From JBEBXQ01 sp040391535 (GTDB taxonomy: Bacteria > Bacteroidota > Bacteroidia > Cytophagales > Spirosomataceae): a DNA stretch of 6,907 nt. Where the stretch lies: contig JBEBXQ010000182.1 in the NCBI GenBank assembly GCA_040391535.1, positions 1 through 6,907 on the forward strand, in the 5' to 3' direction. Under the pieces are notes generated by a model. The model was given only the letters and a program-made list of their open reading frames with translations, searched no databases and was not told the DNA's origin. Both the position numbers and the translations under genes were made by a program. Below, piece after piece: positions 1-6,253 of this stretch; position 1 is the first letter of the stretch; the number at the start of each line of letters is the position of its first letter.

Positions 1-386
1 GAATTAACTATATAAGCTGTTTCTTTTGTTTTTCCATTTCCGTTTGCCAAAATAGAATTTGTCAGAACTTTTAACTGATTTGTATATAAAATATTTTTTT
101 CAGAAGTCTTATCCTTCTTATTATATGCCACCCGCAGAATTGCGATAATTTCTGAATTTACAGGGTCCTTTTCTAATAACTTTTCTCCGGAGATTATAGT
201 TTTTTTGAAATTTCTCTTTGAAAAATGGCCAATACAATTTAAATAATCAAAGTCTAATTCCAAAGTACTGTAGTTTGAATAATACTTTCCATAAAGTAGA
301 TTTTCACCTTCTTCATTGGTTAATAAAGCTGGATCAGTCTTAAATTTTGTTATCAACTTTTCATAGAAAAAAAATGGAATTTTCAT
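1..386 (-). CDS. DUF4919-like protein, C-terminus beyond window edge
   Basis: The minus strand is open from an ATG at 386 to the window edge, giving 128 full codons with no stop. Two segments resemble the DUF4919 family as I remember it: LLYGKYYSNYS (residues 30-40, near the family's LYYG-type motif) and NGNGKTKETAYIV (115-127, near its SGDGkskeTAf-type motif). In between lies a helical stretch with EKLLEKDPVNSEIIAIL (68-84). DUF4919 proteins are small, usually exported proteins of Bacteroidota with unknown function. The ATG at 386 is probably not the true start: an export signal lies just upstream in another frame (383-481), and the region FFFYEKLITKF right after this ATG already looks like family sequence. 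The gene is AT-rich, like the next gene, which reads on the same strand 159 bases upstream of the signal ORF. The family call rests on motif memory, not a search. Confidence 0.6.
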   Translation of the reverse strand, partial: MKIPFFFYEKLITKFKTDPALLTNEEGENLLYGKYYSNYSTLELDFDYLNCIGHFSKRNFKKTIISGEKLLEKDPVNSEIIAILRVAYNKKDKTSEKNILYTNQLKVLTNSILANGNGKTKETAYIVN

Positions 387-481
387 CTTGTATATTTTTT
401 AAGAGAATCTAAATTCAAACTTTGACCGAATATCAGGTTTGAAGAAAAGGTAAACAGAATGATTGCAAAAAATTTGTTCAT
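383..481 (-). CDS. Signal-peptide leader ORF, probably the displaced 5' end of the DUF4919 gene
   Basis: A 32-codon ORF starts with ATG at 481 and ends with TGA at 385-383, overlapping the ATG at 386 in an ATGA arrangement. It encodes MNKFFAIILFTFSSNLIFGQ and then SLNLDSLKKYTR: a positive N-terminus, a hydrophobic core, and an FG-Q junction at residues 19-20 that fits signal peptidase I cleavage. This is the expected N-terminus of an exported DUF4919 protein, yet it is out of frame with the body. Adding one base in the T6 run at 395-400 (A6 on the coding strand) joins the two frames. Removing one base there and one from the A8 run at 367-374 also joins them, giving LKNIQDENSIFFYEKL, which looks more family-like. 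A real frameshift, a homopolymer sequencing error, or translational coupling through ATGA are all possible. I favour the first two. The leader is A-rich with no strong Shine-Dalgarno. Confidence 0.5.
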   Translation of the reverse strand: MNKFFAIILFTFSSNLIFGQSLNLDSLKKYTR

Positions 482-576
482 TATGCTTGTTTTTTTTGAT
501 ATTTCACTATCGCTTCGGGTATTTTCAAAATGGGCCATTTCAGCACTGAGTTTATTATATTTTCTAGCATTTAACT

Positions 577-605
577 TTGGAAATATTTCATAGAATTATT
601 TCCAA
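577..605. repeat. Short inverted repeat between two minus-strand genes
   Basis: TTGGAAATA at 577-585 is matched by its exact reverse complement TATTTCCAA at 597-605, with an 11-base loop. It sits 36 bases downstream of the stop of the 230-residue gene and about 95 bases upstream of the signal-peptide ORF. No T-run follows on the minus strand, so it is not a canonical intrinsic terminator. It could be an operator or a weak RNA hairpin, and in AT-rich DNA of this length it could also be chance. Nothing else is recognisable in the 482-640 gap. Confidence 0.3.
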
Positions 606-640
606 CTTATTTTTGGCAATACTTTAATTCCAGTTATTCA

Positions 641-1333
641 CTATGATGTTTTGATTTGCCTTCCTTTAATTTTACCATCAGTCGTAAAATTATCATATTC
701 TCGTCCGTAAATAACTATCCAACCAAGTTCTTTCAGTTTATCATTCGTTAATCTCTCTTCGTTGTACTCTGTTAAACGTACGTTTCCATATTTGCTCAAA
801 GCAATTTGAATTTGTTCCTTATTGTCAAATAAGAAAATATATTCAGCTACACTGGGGTCACAACGTGTTATCCAAAATAAAATTTCTATAAAGTCAGACA
901 AACTGTTAATGTCCAGTTCAAACGCTTCATTAAAAGTATTGTTTCCAACAATTTTTTCAAGTTTATGATAAGCATTTTTTAACGGTCTAAATTTATTATC
1001 CCTGTTGCCGAAAAAGTCAAGTTTCAGATGAGAGATAATAATAAACTTAGTTACGTTTATCGTCAGGAACAACTCGGTTAGCTTATCTGTCAATTTACTA
1101 GTAAAGGTGTCAATATCAGAGTAATCCAACCCGATGATTTTATTGAAAGTTGAATAATCAATTTCATTATTTTTCAAGCAGTCAATTATTTCCAAATATA
1201 AATGCTCTTCATTGTCATCCTTGTAATATTGCAACATTTCTTCATCGTAAAATATTTTCTGAATTTTAGTGAGCTCGGAGCCAATAATTCTCTTTGTCTT
1301 TACGATTTCGTTTCTTGTCGTGAGTGTCATCAT
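641..1333 (-). CDS. Hypothetical protein, 230 residues, unrecognised
   Basis: An intact ORF runs from ATG at 1333 (or the adjacent ATG at 1330) to TAG at 643-641. I do not recognise the family. The protein looks soluble and mostly helical: no signal peptide and no clear membrane segment, although residues 95-107 (TKFIIISHLKLDF) and 147-157 (DFIEILFWITR) are hydrophobic strands or helices. The N-terminal third is charged (DEEMLQYYKDDNEEH, 30-44). The last 50 residues (NVRLTEYNEERL, then KELGWIVIYGREYDNF) look like a small alpha/beta tail. GGAGG at about 16 bases before the start is too far for a normal Shine-Dalgarno, and an in-frame TAA six codons upstream rules out a much longer form. No TAnnTTTG box is visible upstream. 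Codon use is AT-rich, like the DUF4919 gene downstream and unlike recQ or comM, which suggests accessory DNA. Coding status is supported by length and amino-acid composition only. Confidence 0.65.
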   Translation of the reverse strand: MMTLTTRNEIVKTKRIIGSELTKIQKIFYDEEMLQYYKDDNEEHLYLEIIDCLKNNEIDYSTFNKIIGLDYSDIDTFTSKLTDKLTELFLTINVTKFIIISHLKLDFFGNRDNKFRPLKNAYHKLEKIVGNNTFNEAFELDINSLSDFIEILFWITRCDPSVAEYIFLFDNKEQIQIALSKYGNVRLTEYNEERLTNDKLKELGWIVIYGREYDNFTTDGKIKGRQIKTS

Positions 1334-1710
1334 AATATCTGCTCTTTACCCTCCAATAACCACAATGGAAAGAAAGGTTACACAGTTTTGATTAAAAGGG
1401 TTTATATAGATTAAGCATTTTCAATGGTGCTGCATAATAGTAAAACATATGCTTATTACCAGACTATTTATGAACAGTTTTATTTAGTGGCTAAAAAATG
1501 TGAAGCTAACTAAGCTAACCCAACCTTCAATAGGTGAAATACCGATAAGATTAATCCAATAACTGTAAACTTTTTTAGGAGGAGTCGAGCTTTGCAGATC
1601 ACCCACCCCTGCAACCGCACAAATCTTACTCACCCCCCTCCCGAGGAAGGGATTTGGGCTTGGTTGCCTTAATAGAACTTTTCCAGGTTTGATTAAATGC
1701 AGATGTAAAC
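1334..1710. other. Intergenic region without a convincing gene; GC-rich patch at 1570-1670
   Basis: Between the 230-residue gene and the tRNA terminator I find no credible coding frame: the open stretches here either overlap the neighbouring gene antisense or read through the tRNA. Most of it is AT-rich, with a 9-base tandem pair (aagctaact / aagctaacc) at 1503-1520. From about 1570 to 1670 the composition changes abruptly to C-runs on the plus strand, including a small CCTC-CC-GAGG hairpin at about 1637-1646 between longer C and G runs. This resembles the short palindromic, GC-rich intergenic units that recur in many Bacteroidota genomes, but copy number cannot be seen from one window. Confidence 0.4.
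1570..1670. repeat. Possible dispersed GC-rich intergenic repeat unit
   Basis: A roughly 100-base patch of C-rich plus strand (runs such as cacccacccctgc and cacccccctcccgagg, followed by aagggatttggg) stands out from AT-rich flanks. It holds an imperfect palindrome centred on CCTCCCGAGG (about 1637-1646), flanked by CCC on one side and GGG on the other. It starts just after a T-run (tttttt, near 1571-1576). No protein-coding frame makes sense across it. I infer a dispersed repeat from composition and from resemblance to known Bacteroidota intergenic elements. No second copy is present here, so the call is weak. Confidence 0.25.
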
Positions 1711-1743
1711 AAAAAAGCCACTCACAATCAACTTGTAAGTGGC
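1711..1743 (-). terminator. Intrinsic terminator of tRNA-Pro
   Basis: On the minus strand an 11-bp stem (GCCACTTACAA with TTGTGAGTGGC, one internal T-G wobble) closes a 5-base loop (1732-1728) and is followed at once by six T residues (1716-1711). The stem begins 12 bases after the tRNA discriminator base, so it clearly belongs to the tRNA transcript. The opposite strand has no T-run after the stem, so the terminator is one-directional. Confidence 0.88.
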
Positions 1744-1755
1744 CAGATTTCAGCG

Positions 1756-1829
1756 TCGGGATGACAAGATTCGAACTTGCGACCCCTTGCACCCCATGCA
1801 AGTGCGCTACCGGGCTGCGCTACATCCCG
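1756..1829 (-). tRNA. tRNA-Pro, anticodon GGG
   Basis: The minus strand folds into a complete 74-nt cloverleaf: acceptor CGGGATG/CATCCCG, D stem GCGC/GCGC around AGCCCGGTA, anticodon stem CTTGC/GCAAG with loop ATGGGGT, T stem GCAAG/CTTGT with TTCGAAT, and discriminator A at 1756. The anticodon is GGG with G37, which reads CCC and CCU proline codons. C1 and the overall layout match bacterial proline tRNAs. The 3' CCA is not encoded (CGC follows), so it must be added by tRNA nucleotidyltransferase. The gene has its own promoter (1843-1871) and terminator (1711-1743). It lies 70 bases downstream of comM on the same strand. Its 3' end faces the AT-rich accessory-looking region, the side where elements that use tRNA genes usually insert, but no integrase or repeated tRNA 3' end is visible here. 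Confidence 0.96.
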
Positions 1830-1842
1830 CTGTATTCGGGTG

Positions 1843-1871
1843 CAAAAATAGAGATTTTAAACTTCTTTCAA
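1843..1871 (-). promoter_or_regulatory. Bacteroidota-type promoter for tRNA-Pro
   Basis: On the minus strand TATTTTTG (1850-1843) fits the TAnnTTTG -7 box, and a TTG (1871-1869) lies 18 bases upstream, close to the -33 position used by the Bacteroidota primary sigma factor. The -7 box ends 13 bases before the tRNA 5' end, leaving a very short leader. The promoter begins only 28 bases after the comM stop codon. Confidence 0.6.
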
Positions 1872-1899
1872 TAAAATCTTTCCTCTTTTTTCAAAAAGG

Positions 1900-3441
1900 T
1901 TATCCGGCCCAGTTTTCCCGGTCCAGGCTGCGGTACTGTATGGCCTCTGCCAGATGCTCAATTTTAATTTCTTCGCTTCCCGCCAGATCGGCTATGGTTC
2001 TGGATACTTTCAGAATACGGTCATAAGCCCGGGCAGACAGCCCTACCCTTTCCATGGCAGTGCGTAACAGCGCTTTTCCGGCTTCGTTAATGACACAGAT
2101 TTCCTTTACCATTTCGGGAGGCATCATGGCGTTGCAATGGATTTCAGGATGACCGGTAAAGCGTTTTATCTGGATTTCCCTTGCCCTGATCACCCGTTCT
2201 CTGATCTGCTCGCTGCTTTCCGATTTACGGGTGGATGAAATCTGATCAAAAGAAACCGGTGTTACTTCCACATGCAGGTCAATCCGGTCAAGCAACGGCC
2301 CGCTTACTTTATTCAGGTATTTCTGCACCACGCCCGGCCCGCAGACACACTCTTTATCCGGATGGTTGTAATATCCGCACGGACAAGGGTTCATGCTGGC
2401 AATCAGCATAAAATTGGAGGGGAACTCCACCGCCATCCGCGCTCTTGAAATGCTTACTTTGCGTTCTTCCAGCGGTTGCCGCATTACCTCCAGTACGGTG
2501 CGTTTAAACTCCGGCAATTCGTCCAGGAACAGCACGCCGTTATGTGCCAGTGAAATTTCTCCTGGTTGCGGAAAGCTTCCGCCCCCTACCAGTGCCGCGT
2601 CAGAAATGGAATGGTGTGGTGCCCGGAACGGCCGTCTCGAAACCAGGGACGAACGGGATCCCAGCTTTCCGGCTACGGAATGAATTTTGGTGGTCTCCAG
2701 TGCTTCCTGCAAAGTGAGTGAAGGCAATATGCTGGGAATGCGCTTGGCAAGCATGGTTTTTCCTGCTCCCGGCGGACCAATCATGATGACATTGTGCCCT
2801 CCGGCGGCGGCAATTTCCATTGCCCTTTTGATGTTCTCCTGACCCTGCACATGCGCAAAATCGGCATCATAGTTGTTGAGCGTATTGAAAAAGAGGTCGC
2901 GGGTATCCATCTGCAGCGGCTCTATATCCTGCTTTTCTTCGAAAAAAAGGATGGCCTCCTGCAAGGTATTGACCGGAATAACGTCAATATTATTCACAAT
3001 GGCTGCTTCATGAGCATTTTCAGCCGGCAATACAAAACCTTTAAACCCTTGTTTCCGGGCTTCGATGGCGATGGGCAAAACGCCTTTTATCGGCCGGAGC
3101 TGTCCGTCAAGCGACAGTTCGCCCATAATCACATAATCCTGCAGGTTTTTGACCGGTGTAATCTGTTCTGAAGATTCCAGTACGCACAGGGCTATCGGCA
3201 GGTCATAAGAAGAACCCTCCTTCCTGATGTCGGCAGGAGCCATATTGACCACCACTTTCTGCCGGGGCATTTTGTAATTAAAATATTGCAGTGACGCCTC
3301 TACCCGCTGCTGGCTTTCCTTAACGGCACTGTCGGCCAGGCCGACCATGAAAAAATGTAAACCCTGCGTAACCGTCACTTCAATAGTAATCATGTTGGCA
3401 TCTACACCATAAACAGCACTTCCAAATGTTTTCGATAGCAT
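1900..3441 (-). CDS. comM: YifB/ComM family Mg-chelatase-like AAA+ ATPase
   Basis: This is a full-length 513-residue protein; the family is usually about 500-515. The N-terminal domain (about 1-180) contains the family's GLADSAVKESQQRV (34-47) and DIRKEGSSYDLPIAL (71-85) signatures. The AAA+ core has Walker A GPPGAGKT (222-229), Walker B VLFLDELPEF (303-312), the sensor-1 region ASMNPCPCG (348-356), two CxC pairs (Cys353/355 and Cys365/367) that probably bind zinc, and GPLLDRIDLH (381-390). The C-terminal helical domain carries GLSARAYDRILKVSRTIADL (467-486). In naturally transformable bacteria ComM is a cytoplasmic hexameric helicase that extends branch migration when incoming DNA recombines with the chromosome. 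Presence here does not prove competence, because the gene is widespread. It starts 21 bases after the recQ stop with no promoter in the gap, so it is probably cotranscribed with recQ. The ATG at 3441 gives the expected MLSKTFGSAVYG family start. No clear Shine-Dalgarno is visible. Confidence 0.95.
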   Translation of the reverse strand: MLSKTFGSAVYGVDANMITIEVTVTQGLHFFMVGLADSAVKESQQRVEASLQYFNYKMPRQKVVVNMAPADIRKEGSSYDLPIALCVLESSEQITPVKNLQDYVIMGELSLDGQLRPIKGVLPIAIEARKQGFKGFVLPAENAHEAAIVNNIDVIPVNTLQEAILFFEEKQDIEPLQMDTRDLFFNTLNNYDADFAHVQGQENIKRAMEIAAAGGHNVIMIGPPGAGKTMLAKRIPSILPSLTLQEALETTKIHSVAGKLGSRSSLVSRRPFRAPHHSISDAALVGGGSFPQPGEISLAHNGVLFLDELPEFKRTVLEVMRQPLEERKVSISRARMAVEFPSNFMLIASMNPCPCGYYNHPDKECVCGPGVVQKYLNKVSGPLLDRIDLHVEVTPVSFDQISSTRKSESSEQIRERVIRAREIQIKRFTGHPEIHCNAMMPPEMVKEICVINEAGKALLRTAMERVGLSARAYDRILKVSRTIADLAGSEEIKIEHLAEAIQYRSLDRENWAG

Positions 3442-3462
3442 GTGTCAGATAAATTTAAAAGA

Positions 3463-5616
3463 TCAATTCAGGATTGATTTCTCGCGGATAGCCATCGCCA
3501 CCCTTATTTCATTATAACTAAACTGCTCGTCCAGAAATTCATAAACCGGTTTCAAAGGATCGTTCTTCCCGGCACCCAGCTGATCCAGCGCATGGATGAT
3601 CTGTTTACGGGCATTTTCCGAAATAAGCCCTTCCAGTACGACCGGCTGTCCGTCGTCCGAAAGCCGTATCAGATGCGCCAGTACTGTTGCAGGGCTGAGG
3701 TTTCTGGCCTGGGCGATTTCCTCCAGCGAAAAGCCCTCATTATACAATTCCATTGTTTTCAGAAAGGTATCTCCCTGTTTTGAAGATTTCTCTGTCCGCC
3801 TGGTTTCTTTTTCAAACAATAATATTTCTGAAATAAACAGCTCTCCGAAGCGGCGGAATTTCTCATCCCCTACCCCTGAAATCTGTTTCATCTGCATTTC
3901 GGAAACGGGTTTTCTGGCTGCCATCTCTGAAAGAGTGGTATCATGAAATACCTGATAAGGGGGAATACGTAAACCGTCAGCCAATTGTTTCCGCAGCTGT
4001 CGCAACCGGTCAAACAGGGCATCCCGTATAATTTCCTTTTTCGGTTTTTCTTTCGGCGCCCGTTCTTCTTCCCGCGCTTTGCGCTCGGCCAGCGGAATGA
4101 ATTTCACCAGATCCACTTTCATCCCTTTTTTCAGTACCTGATGGCTGACTTCATTGAGCTTCAGCGAATGGCCTTCATCATACGCAATATCAACGATACC
4201 GGAATTCAGCATTTGCCCCAGGTAATCAGCCCATTCATCTCCACGTACATCACGGCCCACCCCGAACGTAGGCAGCCGGTCATACCCGTGCCTGGTCACA
4301 TTCATATTCCGGCTCCCGCGCAGAATATCAATTACCATGGTCATCGCGATTTTCTGGTCGGTACGGGCAACGGCCGACAATGCTTTCTGCGCCAGAATAG
4401 TGCCGTCGAACCGGCTTCGCGGATTGTGACAGACATCACAGTTACCGCAGTCCTGCAGCACGCTTTCGTTAAAATAGCTCAGCAGAATCCGGCGGCGACA
4501 GATATCGGCATCGGCATACTGCTTAATCCGGTTCAGTTTGGCCATCAGCAATTCCTTCTGCTCGGCCGGCTGCTCTGAATTTGCAATCATTTCCTGCCGC
4601 ATGATCACATCCTGATAGCTGTAAAAAAGCACGGTATCCGCCTGCAGGCCGTCACGCCCGGCACGGCCTATTTCCTGATAATAGCTTTCGACATTGGAAG
4701 GCAGGTTGTAATGGATCACCCAGCGGACATTGGATTTATCAATACCCATCCCGAAGGCAATGGTTGCCACGATGATCTGAATATTGTCATTCAGGAAGTC
4801 CTCCTGCACACCCGCACGTATTTCCTGCGGTAATCCTGCATGATAGCATCCGGTACGGAAACCCAGTTTCTGCAAGGAAGCCGCAACGGATTCGGTTGTT
4901 TTCCGGCTTAAGCAGTAAATAATACCTGCCTGGCGCGGCCGCTTATTCAGAAAACTTTCAATCTGCTGCAGTCGTTTTTTGCCGGGCAAAACCGTCAGGC
5001 TGAGATTGGGCCGGTCAAAACTGGAAATAAATATCCGGGACTGAGCCATATCCAGCTGCCGCATGATATCACGGCGCGTAACGCGGTCTGCCGTGGCAGT
5101 CAGGGCAATCACGGGTATACCGGGAAAAACCTGTTTCAGAATTTTGAGCTGACGGTATTCCGGCCGGAAATCATGCCCCCAGGATGAAATACAGTGCGAT
5201 TCATCTACGGCAATCATGGATATTTTCCAGTTGCGGATATGATCCAGTGTATTGCCTGCAAAAAGCCGCTCCGGAGAAATATATAACAGTTTAAGCTTAC
5301 CCAGACGGGCTTTCCAGAAAACCCCGTCCTGTTCCTGGGCCGAAAGTGTCGAGTTCAGGTATTCAGCCTCAACCCCGTTTCCTTTCAACGCTTCGACCTG
5401 ATCTTTCATGAGGGCGATCAGCGGAGAAATCACTAAGGCGATTCCCTCTTTTAAAATAGCGGGAATCTGATAACAAATGGATTTTCCTCCGCCTGTAGGC
5501 ATCAGTACCAGGCAATCTCTGCCATCAAGTACCGTATCTATAATTTCTTCCTGCTGCGGACGAAACTCATCATAACCAAAATAATGCTTAAGCGCCTGAT
5601 GTTTTTGTGAAATCAT
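3463..5616 (-). CDS. recQ: ATP-dependent DNA helicase RecQ
   Basis: A 717-residue superfamily 2 helicase that unwinds DNA 3' to 5' in recombinational repair and at stalled forks. In order: motif 0 FGYDEFRPQQ (13-22), Walker A PTGGGKS (40-46), motif Ia SPLIALMKDQV (64-74), DESH box (138-141) followed by the RecQ aromatic-rich loop (142-155), motif III ALTATA (171-176), motif V ATIAFGMGIDK (284-294), and motif VI QEIGRAGRDG (314-323). A zinc-binding set follows at Cys373, Cys390, Cys393 and Cys396, then an RQC winged-helix region (about 405-505) and an HRDC domain (about 532-602). The last 100 residues hold a helix-turn-helix-like segment (EGFSLEEIAQARNLSPATV, 627-645), a C-terminal extension seen in Bacteroidota RecQ proteins; this makes it longer than the roughly 610-residue E. 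coli enzyme. All catalytic residues appear intact. ATG at 5616 fits the family N-terminus. It is the first gene of a probable recQ-comM transcript, divergent from folK. Confidence 0.97.
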   Translation of the reverse strand: MISQKHQALKHYFGYDEFRPQQEEIIDTVLDGRDCLVLMPTGGGKSICYQIPAILKEGIALVISPLIALMKDQVEALKGNGVEAEYLNSTLSAQEQDGVFWKARLGKLKLLYISPERLFAGNTLDHIRNWKISMIAVDESHCISSWGHDFRPEYRQLKILKQVFPGIPVIALTATADRVTRRDIMRQLDMAQSRIFISSFDRPNLSLTVLPGKKRLQQIESFLNKRPRQAGIIYCLSRKTTESVAASLQKLGFRTGCYHAGLPQEIRAGVQEDFLNDNIQIIVATIAFGMGIDKSNVRWVIHYNLPSNVESYYQEIGRAGRDGLQADTVLFYSYQDVIMRQEMIANSEQPAEQKELLMAKLNRIKQYADADICRRRILLSYFNESVLQDCGNCDVCHNPRSRFDGTILAQKALSAVARTDQKIAMTMVIDILRGSRNMNVTRHGYDRLPTFGVGRDVRGDEWADYLGQMLNSGIVDIAYDEGHSLKLNEVSHQVLKKGMKVDLVKFIPLAERKAREEERAPKEKPKKEIIRDALFDRLRQLRKQLADGLRIPPYQVFHDTTLSEMAARKPVSEMQMKQISGVGDEKFRRFGELFISEILLFEKETRRTEKSSKQGDTFLKTMELYNEGFSLEEIAQARNLSPATVLAHLIRLSDDGQPVVLEGLISENARKQIIHALDQLGAGKNDPLKPVYEFLDEQFSYNEIRVAMAIREKSILN

Positions 5617-5697
5617 TTCATTGTTAAGATTAACCAGTGTGTGTGGAAAGTGTACGGGGTTAATTTTGAACCGTAAGGTAAAAATAACAGAATTAAA

Positions 5698-5705
5698 TAC
5701 TTTTG
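5698..5705 (+). promoter_or_regulatory. Candidate -7 box for folK
   Basis: TACTTTTG on the plus strand fits TAnnTTTG and lies 25 bases before the folK ATG, giving a leader of about 20 bases, which is typical in this phylum. A clear -33 TTG is missing at the expected distance; the nearest (5666-5668) is too far upstream. It faces the candidate recQ box only five bases away. Confidence 0.45.
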
Positions 5706-5710
5706 CCTGA

Positions 5711-5718
5711 CAAAACTA
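5711..5718 (-). promoter_or_regulatory. Candidate -7 box for recQ-comM
   Basis: TAGTTTTG on the minus strand fits TAnnTTTG and would start transcripts near 5705, about 90 bases before the recQ ATG. No good -33 TTG is visible at the usual spacing inside the folK start region, so this is a motif match only. Confidence 0.35.
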
Positions 5719-5730
5719 CCTGAAAATCGC

Positions 5731-6225
5731 ATGTCCGTAAAAACATTTTTGTTATTGGGAGCCAATCTGGGTGACCGGGAAAAGCAGCTGGCAGAAGCCA
5801 TCGGGAAAATCAGCGGGCAAATCGGTGATATCCTCAAAGTCTCTTCTGTCTATGAAACCGAACCCTGGGGAAGCACAGACCAGCCCACCTATCTCAATCA
5901 GGTAATTGAAGTAAATACCGACCTTGAAGTGGAAGCCGTGCTGGAGCATGCACTGGCCATTGAACAGGAGCTGGGGCGGATCAGAGAAGTAAAATGGGGA
6001 GCCCGGATTATCGATATTGATATTCTTTATTATGGTGATTTCACCTGTCAGACAGCCCGGCTTACCCTGCCGCATCCTTTTTTACATGTCCGGAGGTTTA
6101 CGCTCACACCCCTTTCGGAAATCGCACCTGACTGGCAGCACCCGGTACTCCTGCAGACCAATCAGCAGTTGCTTCGGAGTTGTCCGGATGATAGTCAGGT
6201 AAAAATTTTCCACAGATCAGTCTGA
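5731..6225 (+). CDS. folK: 2-amino-4-hydroxy-6-hydroxymethyldihydropteridine diphosphokinase (HPPK)
   Basis: A 164-residue cytoplasmic enzyme, normal length for HPPK. It transfers pyrophosphate from ATP to 6-hydroxymethyl-7,8-dihydropterin, the step before dihydropteroate synthase in folate synthesis. The family marks are all present: LLLGANLGDREKQL (7-20), VSSVYETEPWGSTDQPTYLN (37-56) including the pterin-binding YETEPWG and the YLNQV strand, the signature stretch REVKWGARIIDIDIL (85-99) with Asp95 and Asp97 as the two magnesium-binding aspartates and Arg92 near the ATP phosphates, and LPHPFLHVRRFTLTPLSEIAPD (113-134) with His115 and Arg121/122. The start is the only ATG that gives a family N-terminus (MSVKTFLLLG). 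It has an A-rich leader without a Shine-Dalgarno. It is divergent from recQ and followed after 74 bases by an aminotransferase gene that has its own promoter, so it is probably a single-gene transcript with possible read-through. Confidence 0.96.
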   Translation: MSVKTFLLLGANLGDREKQLAEAIGKISGQIGDILKVSSVYETEPWGSTDQPTYLNQVIEVNTDLEVEAVLEHALAIEQELGRIREVKWGARIIDIDILYYGDFTCQTARLTLPHPFLHVRRFTLTPLSEIAPDWQHPVLLQTNQQLLRSCPDDSQVKIFHRSV

Positions 6226-6253
6226 GAATCTGTTCCATGAAACAGAAAACCCG

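Noticed and set aside
572..579. TAACTTTG on the plus strand, a perfect -7 box match
   Set aside because: No plus-strand gene follows within reach and there is no -33 element. Chance matches are expected in AT-rich DNA.
1202..1414. 70-codon plus-strand frame overlapping the start of the 230-residue gene
   Set aside because: Mostly antisense to that gene, with no promoter or leader signal and no recognisable protein character.
1503..1520. Tandem 9-base pair aagctaact / aagctaacc as a possible repeat array
   Set aside because: Only two imperfect units are present, with no further copies nearby. Too little to call a repeat array or a CRISPR.
1484..1801. Minus-strand open frame of 105 codons across the tRNA and the GC-rich patch
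   Set aside because: Its first residues are the tRNA-Pro sequence read as protein, and it then runs through the tRNA terminator and the repeat-like patch. No family resemblance.
1689..2026. Two plus-strand open frames antisense to the tRNA and the comM 3' end
   Set aside because: Both read the tRNA complement and the non-coding strand of a clear gene. Composition is not protein-like.
3985..4578. 197-codon plus-strand open frame inside recQ
   Set aside because: It is fully antisense to the RQC/HRDC part of an intact RecQ. Long antisense frames are common in genes with this codon use.
6229..6246. Hairpin TCTGTT / AACAGA just after folK, as a possible terminator
   Set aside because: The stem has only 6 bp and no T-run follows on the plus strand (it is followed by AAAAC), so it does not meet the intrinsic terminator pattern.
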